Shown: positions 48,530 through 63,240, counted from the stretch's first letter. The stretch is 64,000 nt of DNA from Clitoria ternatea (GCA_037962975.1 CM075674.1:39260501-39324500); one strand, 5' to 3'. Translations and numbers: made by a program. The notes: generated by a model not told the origin, from the sequence alone.

Positions 48530-51385
48530 TATTTATATTTTATTTTTACTTTTAATTATAAAATTGTTATTTTATTTTTCATTTCTAAAAATTTAAGAAA
48601 CATTAAACAAGATGTCTTTTGATTTTAGAAAAGAATTTAAACTTGGTTTTAGAAAAGAATTTAATTTAAATATGTTATGTGAATTTGTTTTTACACTAAT
48701 ATTCAATTATGGATTATCATGTAAATAATGAAGATAAATTTTTGTAATAATTATTTAAATGTGATATTAAAGATTAATTTTAATTGACTGTCAACATAAA
48801 ACTTTTCACGTCTATAATAATTAAACTCTGTAGAAAACATGTTATGTTTTCAATTTATAGATTTATTTTTAATTACAAAACTATCATATTATTTATAGTT
48901 TACAAAAGTTTGAATAGAAAATGGTAAAAATAACTTTGCATTTATTTATTGTTTTATGTATAAACTTTTGAAAATGAAAGATAATAACTTTGTAATTAAA
49001 ACAAGGTGAGTGTAGAAGTATAATACTTTCGAGTATTATTTTAGAATTTCTTGGGGCGAAGCATTGACGTTAGAGTGTTTATCTTCACAGCAATCCGGCT
49101 AAATGATGAGATTTTGATCTAGAACTAGACTTTTGTGACCCTGTATCCCATTTAAATTTTGTTTAATTATTACCAGTAAAAAGAAGCACTAATTTCACTT
49201 TCTCTATCATAGAAAATGGTGGAGATAGTTGAATTGTTGAAACTTCTAGCTCCCCCATCACTTGTTAAGACATACAATATCTGAACCATGTAGCATATGG
49301 TTGTTTAAAAGTTTAGAAAAGGTTAACACAGGTTGGAAGTAGAAAAAAGATCATGATTAAATGAAATCTTAATTTAATTTTTTTAAACAATGTAAAAAAT
49401 TAATATTAATTATTAGATTTTTTATTTTTATAAGGGTTGATGTACTCCAGAGTTGCATTAATTGGCAACATTAAACTTCGACCTAGATAACAACTAATAA
49501 TTAGTGTTGTGTACTGTGTTTGTATTAAAATGCATCACAACTCACATAACTCGTCCAATTTCCACTTTTTCAGGAGATTTTATAGGTTGATAGAGGAATT
49601 TTCATGCACTCTGCACGGCATGCCACTATGTTTTTTGGGCTTTATGCTTTTAGTTGGTCTTCAGCTACCAAATTCCCTAGCTAAAATAGAAGAATTTGTT
49701 TAGTGCAGTTTAAAGAATGAGACTAAAAAAAACAAACAAATCAGAAAAGGGAATCTCTGTATATCCGTGGCACCTTCTATTAGATACAACACAATTTTAG
49801 GCACTGCCCTGGTCATTAGTCAGAGTCAAGAAAGATTATATCAAGCCACTTGCTCCAAATATATTTCCTACATAGGACAAAATCCTAGTTCATGTGACAT
49901 TATGAGTATATTGTATTGCAGTCTGCTCATTCCATGGAGTCCAGCTTGGAATTTTCACAACCAAAAAAGTAAGGTGGTTAGATTATTAAGCTCTAATATA
50001 TTGTATTATAAAACTCCAATAAGTAAGGTCATATGTTAGTTGATCTTGTGAGTTTCTTCTTGAAATTGTATTTTATATATATATCTTTCTTTTATTCAAT
50101 TTTACCATAAGGATTTACTTTTATTCTCAATTCATTTGATTTTGACATATATAAACCCACCTTACTCGTTATAGAAATTCTACTTGCTTTGAAGTTATAC
50201 TTGTTTTTACTACACTATCTCCACTCGAGGTCTGTCATGCTTTGGAGGAGTAAACTCACCTCCTAAAGTTTTTCGAACCAAGAATTGCTCTATTACTTTC
50301 TTGTAAAACTACCTCATGATTGGTTGGACTAAACGTCACCACACTCCTTCATTATCGTTGTATTGCTTATACCATCATGCCTTTCCTTAATCATTTATCA
50401 TTAAAATTCACTATGTGAAGAAATGGTTGTTGAATTCGTTTGACGCATATAGCTAAACGTTAGGCTATTGATCCCTTTTCAGAAAGATAACTCATACATC
50501 ATTTCCATTCCAGATAAGAAAAACTATATTTCCCAAAAGCCTTTGTTGCAGCAGATTTATAAACAATTTTTAGTCTTGTAGACCTACTGCCAGCATTTGG
50601 GAATTCTTTAGTTTCTTGTTGAACAAGGACTTTAGATCAAATGAAATTAGTTAGCCACATTAATTAGTTATTTTGTTTTAAATCGTTTATGGTCGGTGAG
50701 TAGGAATTTTCCAATAAGATTGGATTGGATTTGATCTCATCTAATTGATTAAATCAAATGCATTTAGTAGGTACAAGAGCTAATTTAGTACAGATCATGT
50801 GCCTCACATGTATTTTTGTTACACCACAGTTTTCTTCATATGCTACATTTTTCTCTTATTTATAAGTCGCCAAGTGAAACGCAGGAAAAACTTCCCTAAC
50901 AAACAAATAAAGTCTTCAACCAACTTCACAATGACCAATGACAATCATAAAAACGTACAATTAATTTAAAGGAGTGATAACATCAAATAATTGTTGCTGC
51001 TGGTTGGAAGGAAAGTGTCATGGCAATTAGAATTGATGCCGTACTCATGTATGGCTTTACTTGTCTCAACTCCGAAAAATTGCTGTATTCAATTATAATT
51101 TCTAAATAAATATTGAGTTTCATTTTCATATATATTTTTTATCATATGTTTCAGTCGAAAATATTAATATCATAATAAACATGTTTTCTATTTATAAGGT
51201 TTAAAAAAATTAAAAAATTAAAATTAATGGTTTTGTAGGTTGTAGATACGGAAGACAAAGAGCTGTAACCTTCAAACCCGAGGAAGAAGAAAATCTTCAA
51301 CGGTCATGTTTAAACTTCTATTTTTATGAAAAATAAATACATCCATCCAAATTGCTAAAGGGAAGATATTTTCTTCTCATTTCTC

Positions 51386-51431
<46 letters not shown>

Positions 51432-52282
51432 GTATAGGTTCTTTTATACGAGAGTAAGATGAACAAATCATAACCGTACAACTATACAATGAATGATTGA
51501 GATTAATAATATGAATTTTTCTCCAAGTCATGTAGCATTTTTAAATGATTATATAACTTTTAAAATCTTTTAATTTCTATCATCCATGTACGGTTATACA
51601 TTTCAGATTCACTCTTTTCATTTTTTTATAAAAAAATATTTTTCATAAAATACATCTCTTATACATTCATATATATATATATAGACACACCAATAATTTC
51701 TATTCCATTCCTTTCAAATAATTTTCACCTTAATTCATCCAAACAAAACAATACATTGAAGTTGGGAATTTATAGTAGACCTTTTTCTAAAATCATTATT
51801 TATTATTAGTTTAACAAATTTAATATTTAATTAATATTTTCTATCCAAGCACGCAATACAAAGAAAAATCATAAACGTGAATTGAAGAGTGATAACAATT
51901 AAAAATTAAGCAATCTCATTATTTGGAACTAGATATGGCGGATGAATCACAAATAAAAATTCTCTGGTTCTTAATATGTATGTATTTTCTTACATAGTAT
52001 TATATAGCATGGCATTTGTGAAAGAAAGAAACAATAAAAATAGGGGGGGAAAGAGGAAAGAAGAATTTGGCGATAATAATGTTCACATTTGAGTGCAAAG
52101 GGAATTTTGATTAATTGATAATTTTGAAGTTTGGTGTATATATATAGTAGGGGCATCAACATTAAGTTGGAAAAAAACAAAAAGGAGTTGGTGTATGTCC
52201 TACGGTTCCTATGCCCATATATATTGACTATTTTATGTACCCAAAATACATTAAAAGCATAACAAGTGTTGGTGTTGATGGG
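48530..52282. other. Intergenic region between the retrotransposon and LOG, no gene seen
   Basis: The sequence is AT-rich, with (TA)n runs at 51393-51428 and 51671-51682. The last 250-300 bp before 52283 is probably the LOG 3' UTR. I found no convincing frames or element ends. Confidence 0.45.
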
Positions 52283-55220
52283 TCACATGGCAACTTCAGA
52301 TTCAGGCACGTAGTTTAGTCTCTCTTCCCAGACCAACTTGGATACAACTTCATCTCTCTCAGGTACATGTTCCTGCTCACAAAACACCATACATCATGCC
52401 CCACTTCATTTCTCAATTAATTAACATTTCAAAACCAATCGATTTAGTGAATTCATCATGTTCACGCACCTCTAGCTCCCTCACCAATTGTTTGGCTGTG
52501 GGTGCTGACACGATAATGCGACGCGCCTTTGGGGAAATAAAGCCTTCATCAACGGCCTTGTCAATGAATGACAACAACGAATTGTAAAATCCATCCACAT
52601 TCAATAGCCCCACCTGCATCACCAAACACCATCTTCACAAATCAAAAGTACACATTCTTTGTTGTTTAATCTTTTTATTTACCCTTTCTTATTCTTATAA
52701 TTATAATAATCATGATAATGACTAGTTACTTTACATATGTGTGCCATTGCAAGTCCCTCTCTCATTGACTATTAAACTTTTTATTTGTTTATGTGTTGTT
52801 CCCTTCAATCATTTTCTATGCTAGTTGATGGTGCCATATCTTTCTCCCATTCAAACGGAGAGAACCATCAAATAATGTAACGTGACAACGATTAACTAAG
52901 CAAAATCCGAGATATCTTCTCATGTGAATATGTGAATTAAATACCCCACATGCAAGGGTTCCATTGCGAATCTTCCTAATAATATTGTTGTCTCATGCTC
53001 ATTAAATTTCTTTTGTTCGCTTGGTTGGTAGTATAATTATTCGGTTAAACCAAGCTAATTAACTAGAAACTAAACGTCTAATCTTAAGTAACATATTACA
53101 ATTGATATATATAATACGCAGAATTATATATATATGATGCTAAGATTTGGAGAATTGGAGGAGATGATGTATGAATACGTATATAACGCGTCATATGCAG
53201 AAGTAAAGTTGCTTAAGGCAAGTGTTGGAATAATTAAAAGGCAAATGAAATGAGATTTGACTTGTTTATATTTTATTTAATCATATGGCAGAAATTCGTT
53301 TCCAGAGAGATCGTAAGAGGCAAGTGAAGCTTATTGTTTGATTAATTTTAAAAGCTACAGTTTGTATTATTATATTATACAATACTATATTCCATTCCCA
53401 CCTTTCAGGCATTATGACAATAGTTTATTTATTTTACAAACACTTCTCTATACTATTATATTATGATTACAGTTGGGTGACAACAATTTTGGTCAATGAA
53501 GTTCTTAACTAATTCGTCATTAGTATCTCCTTAGATAGAACAACAAAGAACAATGTCTAATCACGGATTAGAAATTAATGAGAAACACTTTAGTTCTTAC
53601 CGGTTTGCTGTGGATCCCAAGCTGAGCCCATGTAATGATTTCAAGCAATTCTTCAAGGGTTCCATATCCACCTTATGTTTGAAAATAACAGGACATTAGT
53701 AACAACATCATGTGTTAATGATGTTATTATCCGAAGAGACCAATGAATCCAACACCACATGAGTATGTCGTATCTTTGGTGTGTGTGTGTGTTTTTTAAT
53801 GCTTTTTGGAATAAGGGTAAACAATACTTAATGTGTTTGTGTCAATGTAGTTAACTTGGTGACTAGAATCAATACATACCAGGAAGGGCAATGAATGCAT
53901 CAGCTTGACGAGCCATCTCAGCTTTCCTTTGATGCATATCAGATACGGCTCTCACTTCTCCAATAGGATCACCAGTTATCTGAATTTCCAATATGGATAA
54001 TGTAAATTAATATTAATATTTAAATATCAACATCCTAACCAATTCATTGACCACTACCCCATTTGAGTAGTGAAACAATTGACTATGATATTAGTACATG
54101 AAGCACAGCATAATAATCACAAGTGGTAGAGTGATTTATTTACCTCTCTTGGCATGAGACTTTTTGGAATGACACTGCACAAAACAAGCCCCATGATGCA
54201 CATCATCAGTCAAAAGTTAGAAGATGAATGAAATATTTTTAGAAGATGATGATTTCATTTTCAACCGAATATTAAAATAACAACAAAGGTGAAACCAAAG
54301 ACCAATTTGAATTCCTTTAAATGATTAAAGAACAACCGCTTTAAGCTAATGATAATGTGAGTGGAACAAGGAACCTTGGGAAAAATAATAATAATAAGCA
54401 TGTCTTCATAGTGCATGCAAGGGAAAAGGACTAAAAAAAAAATAAAGCAATGGTGGCTCCAACTCCTGTGCAAAAACTTTCTATACCGTCCCTTTCTCTG
54501 TAAAAGGGCCAAAAGGCATTCACCTTTATCCAATAGAGTAAAGCAGAACAGAAAGCTTCTAACCACTAGTAAAGGTTACACTTTCCCCCCTTTTTAAACT
54601 CCAGAATGAAACAGAAAGCTAGATTAACTGATTAACCACACTACACAGTAAACTTATATTATTACTTTTTTTAATATCAAAATGCTCCCTCTCCTCCTGC
54701 ATGGTAATCAAGGGGGCAAAAAAATGCCCCACGTTGCCAGTACTTGATCGAATGATGTCTTGTATTTGAACTCATTTCTTAGGAAACAGGGAAACACGCA
54801 TGGGTCAGTAGTAGGCAACATGGAAGGATAAAAGTCATAAAACCCACTTAGTAGCAATCAGCAAAATGATTAACTTGGTCTATCAACAAACATCAAAAAT
54901 ACATTTGATAATCCATTTACTAAAATAGAGTTTAGTCAACACTCAACAACAAAAACCCAACAATCACTGTTGATTTGGTAACAACATAGATACCCCCATT
55001 CCTATTTTTGTTTGACAAATGTATCAAAGTATATGCCTGGTAATCAACTGTGAAAATAAAAGTATCGAAGACCCATCAAATGATTAATATTAATTTTACA
55101 CACTCTTCAAAACAATTAAACCTCCATTTAACAAACGGATATTTTTCTATCTCGACTCAACCTTTGTTTAAAGTAAACATGATAAAAAACTTCATTCTAA
55201 TCAATCTTAGTTGGGCACTC

Positions 55221-55265
<45 letters not shown>

Positions 55266-56588
55266 GGTTAAGAGAGAGAAACACGTACCCAAGAACATGG
55301 CGCCCACCATCATGAACTGCCTGAGAAACAAGGCCCATCAACCCCACGCTACCACCTCCATAGACCAAATCAATACTCCTCTCAACCTTTAAAAAACACA
55401 TTGAAAACCAAACCAGTTAGACACGTGTAACTACACTAATCATCATGGAAGAGACAAACCAAAACCAACTACTTAGTCCCTTTAAAAATGATAAACTTTT
55501 AATTAAAAATATATAAACTTATATATTTATGATGTATTTATTATTTAAATAAAAAATTATTACTTCGAATCTGGGGGGAGAGTGGTGAATGGCTATACAA
55601 GTTTTGTCACAGGGAAAAATGATTTGAGGGTGCAAATAAGCCCTCGACCACAGGGAAAAATCATGGAGGGTGAAGCTTGTGGGGAATGGCAAAGGCTAAG
55701 AATAAGAGCACGCTTCCTAGTGTAATGATACCAAGTTTGCACGTTCGTTTTCCTAGAAAAGTGCACAAACCACTTCTTTCTTACTCTCTTTGTTTTTCCA
55801 GATAGAGCATTATTATTGAATATTTGATATTATTTAAAGAGAAAAAAAATTGAAAGCAGCATATTATTAGAAGCCAAACAAAGATCATGCAAGAAGGCTG
55901 CTCAACTGACAGGCAGGTTCCAGCTAGCAATCTCTCTCTCTCTTTCATGACAAACTCGTAACCTAAACCATTCTCATTCCTCAACAATCATAACCAAGCG
56001 TTGAGACTTATGAGATTATTTATTTGCTTAAAAAAATTTTAAAAAATGAAAAAAAAAACAACTATCACACACTTCGGAAGAAGAAAGAGAAGGGCCAAAG
56101 CAAAATGAAGAAAGGGAAGTAACATGGAGAAGAAAGGGAGCCAAAACTTTGTGGAAGAAAAGGACCCTTCTTAGAGAAAAGGAAGCAAGTTCATTGAACA
56201 TGTCTTAGTGAAAGTAATAGTCAATAAAACATTTTATATAAAGATAAATAAGAAAATGCAAAGAAAGCCAAAATCCTTCGGATTCAGATTCATTTTTCGA
56301 GTTTAGAATAGACGAACAAAATGGTAAGAGATAATGCAGAATTAGAAAAAAAACGTTTGTGTCATTTTCAGAAGTAAAGATGTGATGTTATTTCATTAAA
56401 TGCTAGGCAAAAGAAAAAGAAAAACAAAAGGTGCAAAATTTAATTAAAAGTGTGAAAATGAAATCATGTATAATTTTTACCAGTTCCTTGCCTAGTTCCA
56501 CAGCAGCTTCTTGGTAGCTAGTTTTGTTACCGGAACTGCTACCACAGTACACACAAATCCTCTTGAACCTTGATTTAGTATCTTCCAT
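52283..56588 (-). CDS. LOG: LONELY GUY cytokinin riboside 5'-monophosphate phosphoribohydrolase
   Basis: Seven exons join into 213 aa: 56588-56481, 55386-55289, 54174-54144, 53979-53880, 53671-53601, 52613-52470 and 52372-52283. All introns are GT-AG. The Rossmann-like fold shows ICVYCGSSSGNK (11-22), LVYGGGSVGLMG (43-54), MHQRKAEMA (94-102) and the signature PGGYGTLEE (112-120), with the catalytic candidates Arg 97 and Glu 119. The enzyme removes ribose 5-phosphate from iP/tZ nucleotides to release active free-base cytokinin in the cytosol or nucleus in one step. Length fits the family (about 210-220 aa). The C-terminus ..LNYVPESEVA resembles LOG1-type members. The start MEDTKSRFKR fits orthologues better than an in-frame ATG 15 codons upstream. 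A (GA)n tract lies 28 bp into the intron after exon 2. Confidence 0.95.
55225..55261. repeat. (GA)n microsatellite in LOG intron 2
   Basis: About 37 bp of perfect GA repeats (CT on the transcribed strand sense) lie just inside the intron following exon 2, close to its splice donor. Confidence 0.95.
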
Positions 56589-57234
56589 TTGATGTGATAT
56601 TCTGGAAGCAAAAAAAGAGGTGCAAGGAAACAAAAAGAGAGGTTGAGAAGGAGGGAAGATAAGAGTGAGTATTTGTTTATGTTAATGCATAGATGTGTAT
56701 GAGTGGATGTGTGTGTATATATATAACTCTGGCCCTTCACGCTCACACAACTCAAGCCCTTTCGTCAATTGGAATTTTTAAATGACAAATTTTCCCCTTT
56801 TGGCCTTTTCATAATTAAAGACATATCGACTTGTTTTTTATTCACATTGAGTCATTGACCCAGGAAGAAAAAGCCAACCATAACCATGAGGCCTGTACAA
56901 GTATGATGGATTTGGGTTAGATTATTTTTATCTATTATTTTAAAAATAGTTAATATACCTCTTGGAATTTTAGGGTTAACATGCCCTCCACACAATTTCT
57001 ATTTTCTTCTCTTTGAATGGGTTACTCTCTTAATATTATTTTATTGGTAAAATAATTTAAGAATCATGGTAACCAAAAAATAATGGAGTAAATAGGATTG
57101 ATAAGTTTTTTCAAAAAATATTATAACTTTTTATAACTAATCATAGTTATTAGAGTCATCTTTGACGTTTATGGGGTCTTGAGCGATAAATAAAAATAAG
57201 ACCCTAAAAACAAAAGGATATTGCAACATAAAAT
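56589..57234. other. LOG 5' flank and promoter region
   Basis: The minus-strand upstream sequence has a TATATATACACACA tract at about 56708-56723, 120-135 bp before the ATG, which could serve as a TATA region. No other gene is seen before the Copia remnant starts at 57235. Confidence 0.4.
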
Positions 57235-57965
57235 TGTTAGAAATTTTTAATTTCTAATAATTAATATAAGCTGATATATTATTTATAGAATTTATATTAG
57301 CTAACAGACTTAATAAAAGTGATCTAATAATAGGGAGCCCATTAGACTATCAACAATAATAAAAAAATGATATGGACTTAAATGAGTGAAAACTAGAATT
57401 TGGCCCGCTAAGGGATAATGGGAATCCTAACAAGTTTATAATCAACCAATGGTCATGGTCTCCAATACGTCAAATCAAAAACTACCTTTTCTCTATCTCA
57501 TCAATGAGAAATATCAAGTCCTATTGAGGAATTCAATGATTTGACTGAGGAAAATCATTGCACCAAAAGACTATTTCATTGCTACTTTTGATCAACATCA
57601 ATGGATCTAGGTATTCATAAAACCCTTTTTATTCAATAATCTGACGTATAATAGTTCTTGAGATTTTATTTGGAATTCCATAAAGTACAAATGGGAATTT
57701 TCCAACAAGTGGTATCAAAGCCCCTTTACGGTTAGATTATTGGATTTTAAGGTTAACTAATTTATCCTCTTAGGAACAATTAGGATTTTATTTAATTAAT
57801 TTTGGGTTTTTTGATTATATACTCACATGATATAATAACATGCATTTGTTGCGTGAATTCATAGACCAACAATTTTACGTTAATAAATTAATTAATATAT
57901 TATATTGTCATATGAATGAAGTTTTACGCATGATATATAACTTATATTGCTTTGCACACTATAAT

Positions 57966-57966
<1 letters not shown>

Positions 57967-58010
<44 letters not shown>

Positions 58011-58064
58011 GGCAACCAAGGCAATCAATCTATTACTTATTTGGCAATAACTTTGCAGGCAAAT

Positions 58065-58101
<37 letters not shown>
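57967..58101. repeat. (TA)n microsatellites
   Basis: Two TA runs of about 35 bp lie at 57967-58005 and 58068-58101, with a third at 58456-58473. They create a spurious Tyr-Ile repeat frame. Confidence 0.95.
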
Positions 58102-58105
<4 letters not shown>

Positions 58106-59329
58106 AATGCTACGTGCAATAGATTTATATAATATATTGCAGTATATATGTATTTTATTATGCTTCATGATTTACAAGACTTAATATTCATGTTCATAAT
58201 ATATAATATATATTTAATTAATTTTGCACTAAAGATATGCAAATATGGCTGTAAATCGTGCAATCATGTAAATGTGGATCAAAGCATTATGTTTCCTATA
58301 ATTATGACCATATCACTAATAATGCACGCACATTATATTTACAAATTGATTGACAGTAGTGCAGTAATTATATAATTAATTTCAATTAATTTTCTCAGTC
58401 ATTGTAAATGATTTAATTTGTAATTTCCTATTACGTATCTTATGTGTGCAAATCAATATATATATATATATATTGTAGTTGATTATTCTTGTGTGAAGTT
58501 ATTCGCCATAATTACATATAATATGACATGCAGTTATGTACTATATATATAAATATGGTAATTTTTTAATCTGGTTGTTATTTTAATGTGAATAAATACT
58601 CGGGCAGATAAAAGACCCATATCTGGTAAGTATGCCTACCCACACGCACTTCGAGTAAGACCCTACACCTAGGGGTTTGAATAAACCTTAATTTAAAGGA
58701 AGATTGTGTAGCGGTGTCATTTAGGACATTCAGCTCCATCTGACATCGTGGGAGCCTCAGCTAGAACGTGACTTCCTCATAGTGCTTATACTTGATATAG
58801 GCTTCCTATCGTTGTGGTCCATATCATGGTGGAGTTTGAATTCTAGTGGCCTTAGTAATTTAGAACAGTCCCCTAATTTGAGAAGGGACAACACTAGTAA
58901 TTTTTTAATTAGATTAATTGATATAATATTTATTGCCAAATCAATCCATGTTATAGAAATTAATTTAATTAAAATTATAATAGATGTTTACATGAAATTA
59001 TTTATGCATTTTGTACTCATCCCAAAGGAAGACACAATCTCCTTAAATAATAGCATGTATGTGATGATAAATATGTGATAATTATAAAGTTAAAATTATG
59101 TAAGTAATAGCCGATCCAAAGAAATGTTATTATTTGACAGAATTAATTATCAATATTTGATCGTTACACCAAAGGTACCACTTACATATTGATTTGTATG
59201 TCCAATGACTAAAAATTAATGTTGTGTTTGGTATCTTGTAATAGGTCTATCATGAAAATTATCTACATATTTTATTTATTTATTTATTTTAAGCATGTCT
59301 ATATTTTCTTCAGTTATTGTTGCTAGTGC

Positions 59330-59460
59330 TGTTAACTTGTCTGCTCAAATTAATTGTATCCCTATGCTTAATGGGACAAACTTTAAGGATAACTCTATGC
59401 TTGTTTTGAACAAGAGAACATTACAAGATTGTGTGGTTTAGTTTATCCCTGGGATATGAT
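59330..59460 (+). pseudogene. Copia gag fragment
   Basis: The translation contains NCIPMLNGTNFK followed by LNKRTLQDCVV, matching the N-terminus of plant copia gag proteins, then stops. No retained function is expected. Confidence 0.6.
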
Positions 59461-59720
59461 TTTCAAATGGGAAATGGATTCAGTCACCCAATGAGTTATG
59501 TGCCTAGGGATATGGCATAACACACTGGTTGCTTAAGTCCAAGTTAGAGTAATGCAAGGGTGGATTTTCATTAGATAATAGAGGAATTGATATTTGGGGA
59601 AAATACCTTAGAATCTTTTTGTGAGGGATCAAGTTTAGCTATTTTTATGCCACATTGACTTGATATTTATGCACAGACATATGAAATAGGATAGCATATG
59701 CTTAAGAGACAGGATAGTGA

Positions 59721-61205
59721 AACCTAATCTCAATGCCCTTGTTTAAATTTACTTTGATTTTTTTATCACCACAACAACATCCTCCTTTGATAACAACAAT
59801 TGCGCATATTTATAAGTATAATATATGTAGTTTCATAGTGATTTTACAATATAGATTGTTATTTTACCGATTATCATATAAGTTTTTGTAGATACAACAC
59901 TCTTACTCATCGAAACTACAATAAATATTTAGTACATTTGCTAAAGTCTCATTTTTCATCTTTTATGATATGAGAGAGAATAACACCATTTTATCTTTTG
60001 TCTTTTATGGCATTAGATGTGCATTCGTTTTATAAATGTGAGTGCATTATCTTTTTAAGTAAGGGACCTTAGTGATATAGTATGTGTGTATGCATGCCTA
60101 GTTTACCATATCAATTTTATCCTTGATCACTAATAAGTTTAACATGGATTGTTTCATATGAATTTTAATAAGGATTGGTGACTTTACCATATCAATTTAG
60201 CCCCTAATCACTAATTAGTTTTCTTACTCCTTAGGTAGGTATCATTTGTCTCTCTTGATTCAAATTTGATAACCAATTTTGACTTAAATTCTTATTAGTA
60301 TAATTGCATATCTTCACTTATATACAACAACTTAAGATTGAATGACAACAAGTATAATTTACAAATTGTATTAGGATTATTTTTATTATTTTGCAGGGTT
60401 TAAAAAATATGGAAATATCCACATTTTAAAGGAGACTCAACCAAAATTTTTTAAAATATAAAATTTAGTAGACCTTTAGGGTTCACCTATAAGACATATA
60501 GTTATCTAATTTGTTTTCACTTCCAAACTTGAATTTTAAGTTACAAAGATACAGTCAGTAAGTATTTAATGTGAGTGGAACTTTAGAATATTTCATTTAA
60601 GTTTGAAAACGATAATATGAAAATGTTGGTGTATTCAATCTTGAATTGTCCACCTTAGACAATTTAAAAATAATGAATTTCATTGGATGGAGTATTATTA
60701 TGTTGTTGTTTGGAACTTGATGATTTGTCATGAAATTTGCTCAGTTTGTATTGTCTCTAGCTACATGATTGGCTACAATCTTGTTTGATTAGTAGGTTAA
60801 GTTATATACTTGAAGACTAATATGAAATGCTACAAAATTTTAGTGAACTGTAATGATTTTGTTTAAAATAACTAGTAACAATGCCGAACGAAATTCATTA
60901 ATCCTGAATAGGTTTAAGGTCATACCAATATATACAAAGGGTTAAGGTGACGTCGAGCATGTGTAGAAATTGACACCTATAATTTTTTCCCTTAATTCGT
61001 AGTGCGGATAGATATCTTTGACCATGTAAGATGGATGACCAATAGACTAGATCTAAGTAGGGGTGGGACAAAGGAATTCGTTGTATGAGTTAACGAAATT
61101 ATTTTGTTTGCTATTGGGCAAGACCACTTCAAATGATATACGAATGTATCATGTCTGTGCAAGAAATGTGATTGTAGAAAGTTTCAAGATATAAAGACTT
61201 TGGAA
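59721..61205. other. Intergenic region, no gene seen
   Basis: No gene or element end could be supported in this AT-rich stretch. Confidence 0.4.
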
Positions 61206-61209
61206 AATG

Positions 61210-62500
61210 TATCAAATATTTGTTGTAATTTCAACTTGGAAGTAGGAGTATCGAATCCACAAGATTTGTTGGAAACAGACAAAATAACAATCTATACTTG
61301 TAAAATTACTATAAACCTATACACAAAGTATTCATAAAGGGTTATTGATTTAATGAATAATATTGTTGTAATGCATAAATTATAAAAACAAAAATGAATA
61401 TAAACAAAAGCGTTGGAATTAGGTTTCACCATAATTTCTTTCATGCATATATTATTCTACTAAGTATAATTACACAATTAATCAAGTCAATATAGCATAA
61501 ATTTCGTTATACCTAATCCCTGGGAGCATAAATCCAAAACACTATCCTTAATTGAATATCCCTCTAATATTAACAATGGTGTTTGCTTTAGGAATTAGCG
61601 ATAAACTTAAATTTAACTTCATCTCTATAAGAAGAAATTAATGGGTATTTTGATCCTCAATCGTTTGGAAAACCCCAAACACATACATAGATCATTATCT
61701 CATTTGAACATGCATTAGGTATATGAAACAAAATACTAACTTCGATTAAATGCATAAATCATATAAAGTATTCAATTACATAGCTTAAAAATAAGCAAGT
61801 TACACCAAAATCCAATAAAAAGAGGGTTTAGCCACACATTTTCATACAGGATAACCTAAAAATAAAGAAAAATACAAAGGATCAATGGAGAGCAAGAAGA
61901 AAAGAGGGGCAACTTGAAGAGATCCCTTTTATTTGAGCCTACCCATAACGCCGAAGATCCTCTATGTAGTGCTCCAAGCCTTCCACGAACCAAAGATAAC
62001 AAAAAAGTGACCTAAACCCTTTTATATGACCTTTGGGGAAATGTTGTTACATCCCATCTGCTTAGGCGATCAAATTCTTGCCTAGGAAAATTCCTAAAAT
62101 TTTCATGGTTTCGTTGGGTGAAATTCCCTCATCTAAGTGAATTTCTTAACAACACAATACCAACTTTTGTTGAAAACTTCATTTTTTTCGTCTTTAAACC
62201 TTCTGACCTCTAAAACATAATTTGACAATTCAAAATAACCATATGGATGTATTGAACAACATATAAAAAATTCATCTTTATCCAATAGTGAATAGAGTAG
62301 CAATGGAAAATTCAAGATTGTTGGTTTTGGGGTTAGATGAAAATGAAGCTCCTTTTCTTTTTATTTTTTTCTTGTAAAGGTCTCTCAAACTTATCAAAAC
62401 ATATAAAAAATAGTTTTTATGTTCAAAAGTACGATAATGCTTCAATTAAACAAAATGAGATTTAAAATATTAATTAAATAGACTAAATAAAAGTGTTACG
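61210..62500 (+). repeat. Diverged dispersed repeat, copy 2
   Basis: This matches 9300-10480 in the same orientation, with landmark words in the same order (GAGTATCGAATCCACAAGA, GTTGGAATTAGGTTTCACC, TTAATGGGTATTTTGATCC, GGGTTTAGCCACACATTTT, GTGACCTAAACC). The two copies are considerably diverged, so this is an old family. No coding sequence is visible. Confidence 0.5.
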
Positions 62501-63240
62501 AATTCAATGGAATGTGGAAAAAATGTTATCAGACTTTGAGGCATAAGGGTGCGGTGAAGAAGATACTTATGAAATGAATGTGGTATTTTCCAGTAATACC
62601 ATGGCTATAATGATTGTATTCCCTGGGGCACATATTCGCTTTTGGGCAGTTGACTATAAAGTTTGGACTTTGACCATCACCATCCAGCATACTATCTACA
62701 TTGGAGTATGTTTAGATCATAAGAATCTAAACAAGGAGTTGACTACTCAAGACAATGTCATCCACAAGCTAAGAAGCAACCTAGCTGAGAAGATTGAGGA
62801 AATATAGAGTTTGAACACACGATATGTGGATTACAATGACATCCTCTTAGCACTAGTAGCTAATCTCAAGACCCTCTTTGACAGTCTCCATTGTAGACCT
62901 CTACATAGCAACAACAACAACAATGTTCACCTCAAGATGACCAGTGTGTTTAACCTTCCCTAGCAAGCTTAGGATGACTATTGATAACTTTTACTATTTT
63001 TATATTATTGCCCAAATTTTAACATTATTTATTATACTTATATATATATATTGATTCACTTAATCCATTTACCAAATAATTTATCTGTTTGTTTTATTTA
63101 TCAGATTTGTTAATTCTATTGAACATGTCAAATCATAAAAAAATGAATTACAATCAGGTTGAATGTGATGCGAGTTAAATGATAAGTCCATAAACAAGAT
63201 TGTAATTTAAATAAATAAACAAATAAATAAATGTTAGCCA
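62501..63240. other. Intergenic region, no gene supported
   Basis: A 77-codon frame at 62574-62807 (MNVVFSSN...) has no recognised domain and no support beyond being open. It might be a decayed gene fragment, but I would not call it. Confidence 0.3.

Larger units (their letters stand above)
57235..59720 (+). mobile_element. Truncated Ty1/copia retrotransposon
   Basis: A likely 5' LTR, 57235-57707 (473 bp), begins TGTTAG and ends CCAACA. It is followed at 57710-57721 by TGGTATCAAAGC, nearly the standard copia primer site for initiator-Met tRNA. A decayed gag with the start-of-gag signature MLNGTNFK is at about 59360-59450. No pol or 3' LTR was found, so the copy is truncated. Two long (TA)n runs have expanded inside it. 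Confidence 0.65.

Noticed and set aside
57710..57721. tRNA-Met gene fragment
   Set aside because: Only the 12-nt primer-site complement is present, directly after an LTR end, so it is a copia primer-binding site.
57840..58106. 88-codon frame with Tyr-Ile repeats
   Set aside because: It is the translation of TA microsatellites.
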